A stretch of 64,000 bases of DNA from Pontibacter diazotrophicus. Its GTDB lineage: Bacteria; Bacteroidota; Bacteroidia; Cytophagales; Hymenobacteraceae. The notes under the pieces are model-generated. The model saw nothing but the letters and a program-made list of their open reading frames with translations, did no database searches and was not told the DNA's origin. The DNA is taken from positions 62,001 through 126,000 of the forward strand of contig NZ_QRGR01000014.1 in assembly GCF_003367245.1 (NCBI RefSeq), read 5' to 3'. A program made the translations under genes and the position numbers. Positions 54,893 to 62,889 of the stretch are shown piece by piece; the stretch's first letter is position 1; each line of letters opens with the position of its first letter.

Positions 54893-55099
54893 ATGACCAT
54901 GAAAGATACACAATCACTTAAATCTTCTTTAGTAAACATTCTAAAAGACCCCTCCGAAATAGAATTGTTGATGCAAAACCCTGGCAAGTATGGGATGGAC
55001 TTATATAAGGGCCTATCTGTGAAAGATAAACAGTATGTTGCCTTCGCTGCTGCAGCTGGTTTTATCGCATATGGCATTTATCTGAGCAGGCAAAAGTAA
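54893..55099 (+). CDS. Small membrane protein, family A (paralogue of 31451-31645)
   Basis: This 68-residue protein (66 if ATG 54899 is used) has the same layout as the one at 31451: a charged N-terminus, DPSEIELLMQNPGKYGMDLY, then KDKQYVAFAAAAGFIAYGIY and a basic end. The hydrophobic stretch could be a tail anchor. The two proteins clearly form a family within this genome. Function unknown. A terminator-like hairpin lies 170 bases downstream. Confidence 0.75.
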   Translation: MTMKDTQSLKSSLVNILKDPSEIELLMQNPGKYGMDLYKGLSVKDKQYVAFAAAAGFIAYGIYLSRQK

Positions 55100-55269
55100 T
55101 AGCTTAAACAACTCATTGTGTTTAGCGCCACTTTGTATAGGCAAGGCTATTAGTTGCGCCTGAAAGTATAGCGTTCAAATAGATTCTCCAGCATTGTACG
55201 AAACTGCTTTGCGATGCTAAAACGAGATCAACTGCAGTCCCTTGTGCTCTGTATAATGGAGTTTTAAAG

Positions 55270-55314
55270 AACGGGAGCCCATTTCTGAATTAGTCAGAAG
55301 TGGGCTCCCGTTTT
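55270..55314 (+). terminator. Long hairpin in the gap before blaI
   Basis: 19-base arms with one mismatch (core ACGGGAGCCCA / TGGGCTCCCGT) at 55270-55288 and 55294-55312, followed by TT. The remaining gap up to 55610 has no gene. Confidence 0.75.
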
Positions 55315-55623
55315 AGGATTCTACTCTGGCAGCGACGGATAAGCAAATAGTCTTGCCTTAGAGATAGCTGCTATCTATATTGTTTTCTCTTTGATTTCCA
55401 TGCCTCTTATCCTGAAGCATACTTGTATGTATCTCCGCTAAAGGGTAAACTTGAACTACTGCCGCAGTTAATTTCTTCTCTTCTCCTTCTCTTATTTCTG
55501 GCCTAAGGCTACGGCTACCACAGCTAGTAAAGCAGCAGAGTTACTATCTGATTTTCATTTCTTTTCCCTTCCTGATTAAGTCTTCTGGCACTGGTATTTA
55601 CTTCACTGACTTATTTACTAATC

Positions 55624-55680
55624 CTAATGCGTTAGTTTTAGTACTAATGGGTTAGGATTACTACTAACTTATTAGTAGTA
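55624..55680 (+). promoter_or_regulatory. Three-site operator array upstream of blaI-blaR1
   Basis: The pattern CTAA-N4-TTAG occurs three times with starts at 55624, 55644 and 55664, exactly 20 bases apart. The third is inside a longer palindrome with 9-base arms (TACTACTAA 55659-55667, TTAGTAGTA 55672-55680). The array ends 19 bases before the blaI ATG. This is where an autoregulating BlaI dimer would bind. Confidence 0.7.
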
Positions 55681-55699
55681 TTGTCTAAACGATACGACG

Positions 55700-56065
55700 A
55701 TGCAGAGATTAGGTAAAAGAGAAGAACAAATCATGCAGGTTATCTGGCGCCTCGAAAATGCCTTCATAAAGGAAGTTATAGAGGAGATGCCAGAACCAAA
55801 ACCGCATTATAACACCGTGGCCACCATGGTAAAAATTCTGGTGGAGAAAGGTTTTTTGCGTGCTGAAAAACTCGGAAACTCTTTTCGGTATTCTCCTTTA
55901 GTGGCGTTGGCGGATTACAGGAAGCAGGATGTAGCCAACATCAAGCAAAAGTATTTCGGCAACTCCTTTTCTAAAATGATTACGCATTTTGCCAGGGAGG
56001 AAAAATTGTCTGACAAAGAGATCGATGAAATCATCCAGATTATCAAATCACAAAAATCATCTTAA
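55700..56065 (+). CDS. BlaI/MecI/CopY-type transcriptional repressor
   Basis: This 121-residue winged-helix repressor starts with the family pattern LGKREEQIMQVIWRLENAFI, then KPHYNTVATMVKILVEKGF (recognition helix and wing). A C-terminal helical dimerisation part holds the region that BlaR1-type proteases cut. It is followed after 11 bases by a blaR1-like gene, forming the usual sensor-repressor pair. The palindromic array just upstream suggests autorepression. No beta-lactamase gene is adjacent, so the regulon is unknown. Confidence 0.93.
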   Translation: MQRLGKREEQIMQVIWRLENAFIKEVIEEMPEPKPHYNTVATMVKILVEKGFLRAEKLGNSFRYSPLVALADYRKQDVANIKQKYFGNSFSKMITHFAREEKLSDKEIDEIIQIIKSQKSS

Positions 56066-56076
56066 ACTTTTATGCC

Positions 56077-58455
56077 ATGATTGAATATCTGCTAAAGGTC
56101 TCTTTCGTGATTGGAATAGCCTTACTTTTTTACAAACTCGTGCTGCAGCAGGAAAGTTTCTTTACCATAAACAGGTTCTATCTCATTGGGTGCATAATGT
56201 TGGCTTTTGCCCTGCCCTTTGTTACCCTGCCCCAGGTTATCAGCCACCAAGGGTATTTGTCAGCTGTTTTTCAACCAGACAAACCATTAGATAACAGCCA
56301 AACCGAAACTAGAGCGGCAAAGTTTAATGATGCTACTGCAACACCGGAAGCAAGTACCAGGGCAGTAACAAGTGCCGGAGTAGAAGCCGGAGAAAAACAT
56401 ACGGATGCAGCGTTACCCTTGCCCCACCCTGATGGAGTAGAGGAGAAGGCAGAAGTGCCGCAGGTGGATGTCATTTCCGGGCAAAAAGACTGGCTGTTCT
56501 GGCTTGGGATACTCTACGGCTTTGGCGTTATTATATTTACTCTTAACCTGCTTGTGCAGGTAGCAAGTATCCTGTTTAGAGTGAGAAGAAGCACTGATAA
56601 GATACTGGAGGATAAGTATGTTATTGTGAATACAGAAAACAGACAAGCTCCTTGTTCTTTCTTCAGGTACATCTTTATCTACCCTGATGACTATGATTTC
56701 ACTACCTATGAGCAAATAATTGCCCACGAGAAAACTCATGTCAGGCAGGGGCATAGCCTCGACTTATTAATCGCAGAAATCGCAGTTATCCTCCTCTGGT
56801 TTAACCCGTTTGTCTGGCTTTACAAAAAGGAAGTTGAAAAGAACATCGAGTACCAGACAGACGCGATTCTGCTGGAGAAAGAACAGGTAAATAAAGACCA
56901 GTATCAACTGAGCCTGTTGCAGATAGCCTGCCCAAACAAGCCGCTCAGCATCACCATCAACTATAATCAGTCGCTATTAAAACAACGAATTATCATGATG
57001 AACGCAAAGAAATCAAACTTACACAGTTATTGGAAATATGCCTTCCTGGCCCCACTGTTTTTAGGGACAATTCTTTTTATGAATGAGCCAGCTGTTAGCC
57101 AGGTTATATCGCAAAGTGATACTGCTTCGGTTCCTGAGCTTGCTCCTATGCCTGAGGCAGCTCCGGCTCCTGAACCTGCCCCCGCTCCTGAGCCTGCACC
57201 CGACATAGCGGAAGTAGTAAGGGAAGAGGTAGTAAACAGAGATGTTGTTTCTGATGTAATAAGGGAAGTTCTTCCTGCAATAAAGGAAAACGGATACTCA
57301 ATGAATATCATTGGGAAGCAGGTAGATATGTCGGAAGGCTATTGGTACAGCAACCAGGAAGGCGGTGAGTATTGCTTGCAGTTTAAAGGAAGCAGGAATT
57401 CCTCTACCTGGAACATGTCCAGGTGCTTTGACAAAGGGCTCTTCCAGAAGCAGGGGAACGATACTTTCGTGATGAAAAAGGAAACCGGTACACTTCAGCT
57501 AACAGGTAACCTTGATGCGGAAGTAGGGCAGGGGAAGTACACCTTCACCGAGGACGCTTCTTTTAAAAAGTACCTGGCCGACTACAACATCACCAGTAAT
57601 AATGAGAACCTGATGTTCCATCTGTTTTTCGGTGATGTAGACAGGCAATATGTCGACTACCTGAAAAAGACATACAATGAGTTAGAGGGAGAACGGCTGC
57701 TGGAATTAGCCATACACGGCGTGTCAATGGCGGACTATCAGAACTATATGGCCCTGTTCCAGAAGTACAGCAACAAAAAGCCTTCAATCAGAGAAGTAGT
57801 GGAGGCCCGCATACATGGCATTGATCAGGCGTATGTGCGGGAGATGCAGGCGCTGGGCTTTGAAAATCTGTCTTTAAAGAAGATGATGGAGGCGAAGATA
57901 CATGGTGTGAACAGGGCCTATGTAGAGGGGCTTCAAAATGCTGGATTTGAGAATCTTCAGATAGATAAAATCATCGGGGCTAAAATACATGGCGTAAACC
58001 CGGCGAACATCAAAGAAATGCAGGCCCTTGGCTTCGGGAATCTTAGCCTGGACAAGATGATGGAGTTGAAAATCCATGGGGTGAATGCAGCTTACATCAC
58101 GGACTTAAGATCCGCAGGATTTGATGAACTGAGTCTTGATCAGGTTCTGGAAGCGAAGATCCATGGTCTTAATGCCGCTGCCATCAAAGAAATTAGATCT
58201 TTAGGCTTTAAAGATATGCGTTTCAGAGAAATAATCTCCGCTAAAATTCATGGAGTAGATGCAGCTTACATCGAAGATCTGAGAAAAGCCGGACTTGAGA
58301 GTCTTACCATCAGCAAGGCTGTTGAAGCTAAAATACATGGTATAGACAGCAGTTTTATTCGCAAAGCCAGGGAAGATGGCTATAACCTGAAAACTGTGGG
58401 TGATGCCGTTAAATTGAAAATCCATGGTATGGCTCTGGAGTCTATGAGAGACTAA
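56077..58455 (+). CDS. M56 family BlaR1-like sensor metallopeptidase with IHG repeats
   Basis: This 792-residue membrane protease should cleave the BlaI repressor on receiving a signal. The N-terminal part has membrane helices and the zinc motif HEKTH (in IIAHEKTHVRQGHSLDLLIA). A further helix around residue 325 leads out of the membrane. A Pro/Glu/Ala linker follows, then a region without the penicillin-binding sensor domain of classical BlaR1. The last 215 residues are seven 29-residue repeats (residues 578-780), consensus KIHGV.AAYI.ELR.AGF..LS. The sensor is therefore of another kind and probably not for beta-lactams. Confidence 0.9.
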   Translation: MIEYLLKVSFVIGIALLFYKLVLQQESFFTINRFYLIGCIMLAFALPFVTLPQVISHQGYLSAVFQPDKPLDNSQTETRAAKFNDATATPEASTRAVTSAGVEAGEKHTDAALPLPHPDGVEEKAEVPQVDVISGQKDWLFWLGILYGFGVIIFTLNLLVQVASILFRVRRSTDKILEDKYVIVNTENRQAPCSFFRYIFIYPDDYDFTTYEQIIAHEKTHVRQGHSLDLLIAEIAVILLWFNPFVWLYKKEVEKNIEYQTDAILLEKEQVNKDQYQLSLLQIACPNKPLSITINYNQSLLKQRIIMMNAKKSNLHSYWKYAFLAPLFLGTILFMNEPAVSQVISQSDTASVPELAPMPEAAPAPEPAPAPEPAPDIAEVVREEVVNRDVVSDVIREVLPAIKENGYSMNIIGKQVDMSEGYWYSNQEGGEYCLQFKGSRNSSTWNMSRCFDKGLFQKQGNDTFVMKKETGTLQLTGNLDAEVGQGKYTFTEDASFKKYLADYNITSNNENLMFHLFFGDVDRQYVDYLKKTYNELEGERLLELAIHGVSMADYQNYMALFQKYSNKKPSIREVVEARIHGIDQAYVREMQALGFENLSLKKMMEAKIHGVNRAYVEGLQNAGFENLQIDKIIGAKIHGVNPANIKEMQALGFGNLSLDKMMELKIHGVNAAYITDLRSAGFDELSLDQVLEAKIHGLNAAAIKEIRSLGFKDMRFREIISAKIHGVDAAYIEDLRKAGLESLTISKAVEAKIHGIDSSFIRKAREDGYNLKTVGDAVKLKIHGMALESMRD
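57808..58416 (+). repeat. Seven 87-bp coding repeats in the blaR1-like gene
   Basis: Seven tandem 87-base units encode 29-residue repeats that begin (K/R)IHG. A partial unit precedes and follows them. The DNA copies have diverged, which shows that the repeat is old and kept at protein level. Confidence 0.85.
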
Positions 58456-58540
58456 GTAGTAGAGCACCATTAGTGGTATAAACCAGGACGCAAGGCTAAC
58501 GTTTAAAATAATAAAATGACTTACAACCTAATTATACACT

Positions 58541-59338
58541 ATGGAACGATATGACAGGGACCGCAATAACAACGGCGGCTACAACAACCAAAACAGGTAC
58601 GACTACGACAATAATGACAGAAACCGCTACGACCGGGACAACAGATATGATTATGGTCGAAACGACAGGTATAACCGGGAAGACAGAACAGGACGTGACC
58701 TGAAGCAGCAGTTTGAAAGAGATTACCGAGACAGCGATCACAGACCAAACGACTACCGAAACAGCAGGGACTACGGAAGGGACGATGATAGAGGAAATCG
58801 CTTCGGGAATTATCGCAGCCGTGATGACAGGGACACCAGTTACGCTGCTGACTTTAGGGGCAATGAAAACAGGCAGGGCAACATTCGGCAGGGGTACGGG
58901 ATATCAAGCTTTGATGGTACCTCTGACCGGTACAACACCTTGAACAGTGACCAGCGCGAAGGCAACATGCAGGAGGCGCAACCCTACTACTCCGGAAACA
59001 GGGACCGCTTAAGTAGCACACGCTATGGTGGCGGTGTTGGCGATGAATTCCCTAACTCCAACCGGGGAGTACCTAATTATGGCACCCGAAACTTTTCAGA
59101 TAATTATGGTACCGGAATGGGAAGCTCCTACGGCGGCAAAAACTATGGCGCTGGCACAGGCTATAACAGCGGCAACAGAGGTGGATCCTTCGGCAACAAT
59201 ATGTACGGCAACTCATCCGGCAATTACGGTGGCTATGGTTCAATGGGCGGCAGCACCTATGGTGCAGGTCAGAGTAGTTCCGGTGGTAGTTCCTCCCACA
59301 ATTCAGACAGAAGAACAACGGGTAATTTTAATTACTAA
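58541..59338 (+). CDS. Low-complexity Asn/Gly/Arg/Tyr-rich protein
   Basis: The 265-residue protein is almost wholly disordered. Residues 1-100 are dominated by Arg, Asp, Asn and Tyr (RYDRDNRYDYGRNDRYNRED), and residues 160-265 by Gly, Asn, Ser and Tyr (GSSYGGKNYGAGTGYNSGNR). It has no signal peptide and no membrane segment. The composition resembles RNA-binding or phase-separating RG/YG-rich proteins; that role is only an inference. It starts 85 bases after blaR1 on the same strand and may be part of that regulon. Confidence 0.75.
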   Translation: MERYDRDRNNNGGYNNQNRYDYDNNDRNRYDRDNRYDYGRNDRYNREDRTGRDLKQQFERDYRDSDHRPNDYRNSRDYGRDDDRGNRFGNYRSRDDRDTSYAADFRGNENRQGNIRQGYGISSFDGTSDRYNTLNSDQREGNMQEAQPYYSGNRDRLSSTRYGGGVGDEFPNSNRGVPNYGTRNFSDNYGTGMGSSYGGKNYGAGTGYNSGNRGGSFGNNMYGNSSGNYGGYGSMGGSTYGAGQSSSGGSSSHNSDRRTTGNFNY

Positions 59339-59348
59339 ACAGCAGCTT

Positions 59349-59397
59349 AAAACTTAAAAAGAGGGTGTCCAAAAAGGTCACCCTCTTTTTAAGTTTT
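59349..59397 (+). terminator. Strong terminator after the low-complexity gene
   Basis: AAAACTTAAAAAGAGGGTG pairs with CACCCTCTTTTTAAGTTTT, one bulge near the loop AAAAA. It ends the blaI-blaR1 region. Confidence 0.8.
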
Positions 59398-59421
59398 GAG
59401 CCTTTTGCTATTTTAGCAGGC

Positions 59422-59874
59422 ATGAAAAGGCGCAACGTTGTCTTCAAGGAGCATCCGGGCAGGAACAGGCCGGGCATACCGGTTATAGCACTGCTTCCGC
59501 ACAAGAACACTGTCGTTGCCACTCCTTTAAACCGCAATGGGCCAACGCGCAGCGCTGCAGGCAAAACCGTGACACGTGAGGGCGCTGCAGGTTCAGTGGC
59601 AGCGCATAAAGTAGCAATAGAAACAGCTAAAGCAGAAAGTGCGAATGAAACAACTATGATGGAAGCTATTAAAGCAATAACAGCCTGGGCTTTCACGCAA
59701 CCGAAAGTGACAACGATACTAGCCGAAACAGAAAACACAAATCTACCCTCACACCGGACGCTGGAGAAGAATCACTTCACTCGCTATAAGACAGCCGGAA
59801 TAATGGATTGGTGGAAGCTCGAAAGGCCGGTTTTCGTTAGCAGTGGGGCAGAAGCGGCTTCCTCTTTCGCTTAA
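59422..59874 (+). CDS. Doubtful ORF with unusual composition
   Basis: The frame opens at 59365 inside the terminator, so a real product could only start at ATG 59422, giving about 150 residues (MKRRNVVFKEHPGRNRPGIP). It is rich in Thr, Ala and Lys with no domain, and ends two bases from the stop of rtcB on the other strand. Another long frame overlaps it on the minus strand. It may not be a gene; I record it because nothing else explains the 450 bases. Confidence 0.3.
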   Translation: MKRRNVVFKEHPGRNRPGIPVIALLPHKNTVVATPLNRNGPTRSAAGKTVTREGAAGSVAAHKVAIETAKAESANETTMMEAIKAITAWAFTQPKVTTILAETENTNLPSHRTLEKNHFTRYKTAGIMDWWKLERPVFVSSGAEAASSFA

Positions 59875-59875
59875 C

Positions 59876-61312
59876 CTAATCCACTTCAATATATTTCGCA
59901 TCCCCGTTCATCCGCACAATTTTTGGATAAAAAGTACCAGTTACATCTACCAGTTCCTGCTGGGACGCCATCACCTGGTGAATGTCCTTATAGGCCATTG
60001 GCGCCTCATCTAACCCAGAACCGATAACATCTACACCCGCCTTCTGCAGGTACTTGCGCATCTGGGGCTGGGAGAACGTTTGTATGGCCTGCGTTCTGGA
60101 CATAACACGCCCGGCCCCGTGTGAGGCAGAGTTAATGGCGGCAGCCTCGCCTTTGCCACGCACAATAAATCCTGGCGTGGCCATGGTTCCCGGAATAATA
60201 CCCATTACCCCTTTGCCCGCCGGAGTAGCGCCTTTGCGATGTACGATCACTTCCTTACCAGAGGCATCTTGTTCTTTCCAGGCGAAATTATGGTGGTTCT
60301 CAATCTTCGCCATGGGGGCCTCGCCCAGCTTTGCCGTCAGACGTTCATGTATCTGGTGGTGGCAGGCAGAGGCATAGTCACCGGCCAGGTTCATGGCGAG
60401 CCAATATTCCTGACCGGCTTCCGTGTCAAGGTCGAGCCAGGCCAGGTGCTTTGCCTCCTTGGGCAGCGGACAGGCATCTATGGCCACTTTGGTATAATAA
60501 CCTGCAATGTTTGCCCCCAGCCTTCGGGAGCCCGAATGGGAGAGGAGCGCCAGGTACTTGCCCGCTGGCAAGTCAAACACATTATCAGCATCGTGTATCT
60601 CCACTGTGCCGAACTCCACAAAATGGTTGCCACCACCAGATGTTCCCAACTGCTGGAAAGCACGGTCCTTGAGTTCGCGCACAACCGGGATTTCAGAGAA
60701 CTCCGGGCGCTCCATAATTTCATGGTCCATGGGTCTTTTGAAGGAGGCGTTGCCGAAGCGGGTGCTGTCGGTGAGCATCTTCTTGAGCTGCTCCCGGTTC
60801 TTTTCAAGGTAGCCTGAGTGGATATCGTAGATGCTCATGCTCATGCGGCAGCCAATGTCTACGCCAACGCCATAAGGTATCACGGCATTGTGCGTCGCCA
60901 GCACCCCGCCAACAGGAAGCCCGTAGCCTTGGTGGGCATCCGGCATCAGCGCCCCCGCCCGCGCGACAGGCAGGCGCATGGCGATCTCCATCTGGTCAAT
61001 GGCACCTTGTTCTATGGCTTCTGCTCCATACACGGCATAGTTCTGCTTCTCCGACTTCAGGGCAATGGGCTCTGCTTCTTTGTGCGCTATGAGCGCCAGT
61101 GCCAGAGGGCCCAGTGTTGTGTGCAGCTCGTACTGATCAGGGGCGGCAATTACATCCTGCAGCAGCTCTATCTGGTGTTTCTTGCCCAAGTCAGTATAGT
61201 AGGTATGCACAATGTTCAGGGCCGTGCCCAGCGGCTTGCCAGAAGGAAATCCAAGCTTAACCAGGTCGTTGGATGAAAGTTTTGCTGATGTTCTTTTCTT
61301 GTTTTTCTTCAT
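59876..61312 (-). CDS. rtcB: RtcB RNA-splicing ligase
   Basis: The 478-residue enzyme joins RNA ends with 2',3'-cyclic phosphate or 3'-phosphate to 5'-OH, using GTP and manganese. The metal-binding region is PDAHQGYGLPVGG and GVDIGCRMS, with GGGNHFVEFG. The VHRKGATPAGKG motif holds the histidine expected to accept GMP, and the C-terminus has GSGLDEAPMAYKDI. There is no adjacent rtcA, archease or RtcR, so regulation is not like that of E. coli. It may serve RNA repair after stress. Confidence 0.95.
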   Translation of the reverse strand: MKKNKKRTSAKLSSNDLVKLGFPSGKPLGTALNIVHTYYTDLGKKHQIELLQDVIAAPDQYELHTTLGPLALALIAHKEAEPIALKSEKQNYAVYGAEAIEQGAIDQMEIAMRLPVARAGALMPDAHQGYGLPVGGVLATHNAVIPYGVGVDIGCRMSMSIYDIHSGYLEKNREQLKKMLTDSTRFGNASFKRPMDHEIMERPEFSEIPVVRELKDRAFQQLGTSGGGNHFVEFGTVEIHDADNVFDLPAGKYLALLSHSGSRRLGANIAGYYTKVAIDACPLPKEAKHLAWLDLDTEAGQEYWLAMNLAGDYASACHHQIHERLTAKLGEAPMAKIENHHNFAWKEQDASGKEVIVHRKGATPAGKGVMGIIPGTMATPGFIVRGKGEAAAINSASHGAGRVMSRTQAIQTFSQPQMRKYLQKAGVDVIGSGLDEAPMAYKDIHQVMASQQELVDVTGTFYPKIVRMNGDAKYIEVD

Positions 61313-61622
61313 GGATTTGAACGGTTACAGGAACTACAGTGTACGGAGTATTTTGTGCAATTGGTTATGCCTGTACATGAAATCCATCTTTATATGTTTT
61401 AAGTTTTTTCACTGTTGAAACCACGCTCTAACTTCTCTTTGTGCTTCCTTTGCCGGGCAGAATCCTGTGCGGCTTTTTTCTTGTTATCGCTCGAATAGTG
61501 TATGCATTTTTCTTAGCTGAAGTGCATTATTTCCATTGCTTCTTAACCGGTAAGTTGATACCGCGTAAAAAAAGTATCGTCCCACTGGTATGGGACTTGA
61601 ATCATTTATAAATAAGAAAGCT
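61313..61622. other. Intergenic region upstream of rtcB
   Basis: These 310 bases separate the divergent rtcB and the hydrophilic small gene. I see no other feature. Confidence 0.4.
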
Positions 61623-61904
61623 ATGACAACAGATAAAAATCAGAATAAGGACCAGAATAAAGGGAAAGAGAGCAATGCCAAAACAGATGCAACTTATAGC
61701 AGAGATGCTGAAGCACTAAAGAACAGCACCACTACTTCCCAGAACAGCGCGGAATCAATGGGGAAAGTAGGCGTAGGGGGAGTCATTACCAACAAGGATA
61801 ATTCTGGTTCATTGAAAAGCATGAAAGGCGACGACACAACAAAATTGAATCCTAAGGAGCCACTATCAGAAGGGCAAACTACGGAGGAGCAGGACAGCAA
61901 GTAA
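61623..61904 (+). CDS. Hydrophilic hypothetical protein
   Basis: ATG 61623 (MTTDKNQNKDQNKGKESNAK) gives 93 residues rich in Lys, Asn, Asp, Ser and Thr. There is no hydrophobic core, signal peptide or known domain, so it is probably disordered. The middle has KVGVGGVITNKDNSG and the end is acidic. It resembles the short stress-related hydrophilic proteins often found in this group, but no family is assigned. Confidence 0.55.
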   Translation: MTTDKNQNKDQNKGKESNAKTDATYSRDAEALKNSTTTSQNSAESMGKVGVGGVITNKDNSGSLKSMKGDDTTKLNPKEPLSEGQTTEEQDSK

Positions 61905-62004
61905 AACAAGCGTTATCAAAGGTGTTTTCCTGAATATCAGAATTAGGTAAACTGCTTTTGCTGTTTCTTTTCAACACAAAGGAATTAACTGACGTTATGC
62001 CTGA

Positions 62005-62094
62005 GTCCCAGCGGGACGACCTGTTGATAGTAATCAATATCGAGGCTTCCTTAGCTCCAGCCATCAGGCTATCAACAGGCCGTCCCGCCGGGAC
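62005..62094. repeat. REP-like inverted repeat
   Basis: Arms of 26 bases (62005-62030 and 62069-62094) match with two mismatches. Each contains its own small palindrome (GTCCCAGCGGGAC, GTCCCGCCGGGAC) followed or preceded by the CCTGTTGATAG element. This GTCCC...GGGAC form is a familiar dispersed repeat in Bacteroidota and differs from the CGGATT type next to the transposase. Confidence 0.6.
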
Positions 62095-62137
62095 TTAAAC
62101 CAAGTTATAAACTGGTTTGAAGCCTCTCTTATTATAG

Positions 62138-62169
62138 AATGCCTCTTCGCCTGATGGCGAAGAGGCATT
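62138..62169. terminator. Hairpin downstream of tenA
   Basis: 14-base perfect arms AATGCCTCTTCGCC / GGCGAAGAGGCATT with loop TGAT lie about 80 bases from the tenA stop. ATTATTATTTTC follows on the plus strand. Confidence 0.65.
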
Positions 62170-62249
62170 ATTATTTTCTCTGAAGCTCCTTCAGATACAG
62201 CTGCCTGGAAAGGTGAAGCTGTGTGCCATCTACTCCATGAGATTAACCT

Positions 62250-62843
62250 TTACACCGGCCACTTTTCCATTCGCCAGGCGCTGTCCCAGAACATCCACTC
62301 CAGTTTGCAGGCGGTAACAAAGGCATCTGTCATTTCTTGTTGCTGTGCAGGCGTGCATTTTGTGGCTGCTTCATCACAAATATTAATGGCCCTTTTTACA
62401 ATACCTGCAAACTCTTCTCCTGCATAGGTATTAATCCATTCCTGGTACGGGTTATTTTCTTTCTGCGGTTGCTTATAAATATAGTCGCCGACTTCTTTGT
62501 AAATCCAGAAACAGGGGAGCAAGCCTGCCATGGCTACCTCTACTTGGTCAAGTGCTGCTGTGCTGAGCAGGTAGCGGGTATAATGTTGGCAGGCAGGGGA
62601 GATGGTGGTGCTCTTTTGTATGCCCAACTGCTGGAAATACCCGGCGTGGAGGGCATGCTCTACTACAATGGCCCCTTCTGCAAACCGCATAAACTCCAGC
62701 GCATGATCCGTAGTGTGCGCCCGTGCCGCAACAAGTGAAAGAGCTCTGCCGAAATCAGCCAGATAGAGCGAATCCTGGGCGATGTAAAACTTAAACTTCT
62801 CCTGGTCGAGTGTTCCATTTATAAGTTCTTCAATGAAGGGCAT
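62250..62843 (-). CDS. tenA: Thiaminase II (TenA), N-terminus interrupted by an amber codon
   Basis: TenA hydrolyses degraded thiamin pyrimidines to the HMP precursor, feeding ThiD. The body is complete: FKFYIAQDSLYLADF, AGLLPCFWIYKEVG with the catalytic-type Cys, PYQEWINTYAGEEF and a C-terminal EWMFWDSAW. The first Met of the uninterrupted frame (62843) is internal to the family domain. Upstream, the same frame codes for TKEAWQAGSSIYDQIIS and is preceded by TAG, AGC and ATG 62903. The expected start is thus MSWTKEAW with Trp3 (TGG) changed to TAG. It is the third gene of thiE-thiD-tenA. Activity from Met 62843 would lack about 20 residues. Confidence 0.85.
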   Translation of the reverse strand: MPFIEELINGTLDQEKFKFYIAQDSLYLADFGRALSLVAARAHTTDHALEFMRFAEGAIVVEHALHAGYFQQLGIQKSTTISPACQHYTRYLLSTAALDQVEVAMAGLLPCFWIYKEVGDYIYKQPQKENNPYQEWINTYAGEEFAGIVKRAINICDEAATKCTPAQQQEMTDAFVTACKLEWMFWDSAWRMEKWPV

Positions 62844-62889
62844 GGAAATTATCTGATCGTAGATGCTGCTGCCCGCCTGCCAGGCTTCT

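Noticed and set aside
57808..58416. Regular 87-base spacing considered as a CRISPR-like or satellite array
   Set aside because: The units are in frame, encode similar 29-residue repeats and have no constant repeat with variable spacers.
55624..58455. blaI-blaR1 pair as a beta-lactam resistance locus
   Set aside because: No beta-lactamase or PBP gene is adjacent and the sensor domain is not penicillin-binding.
59328..59738. 136-residue minus-strand ORF
   Set aside because: It runs through the terminator hairpin at 59349-59397 and has no start context or domain.
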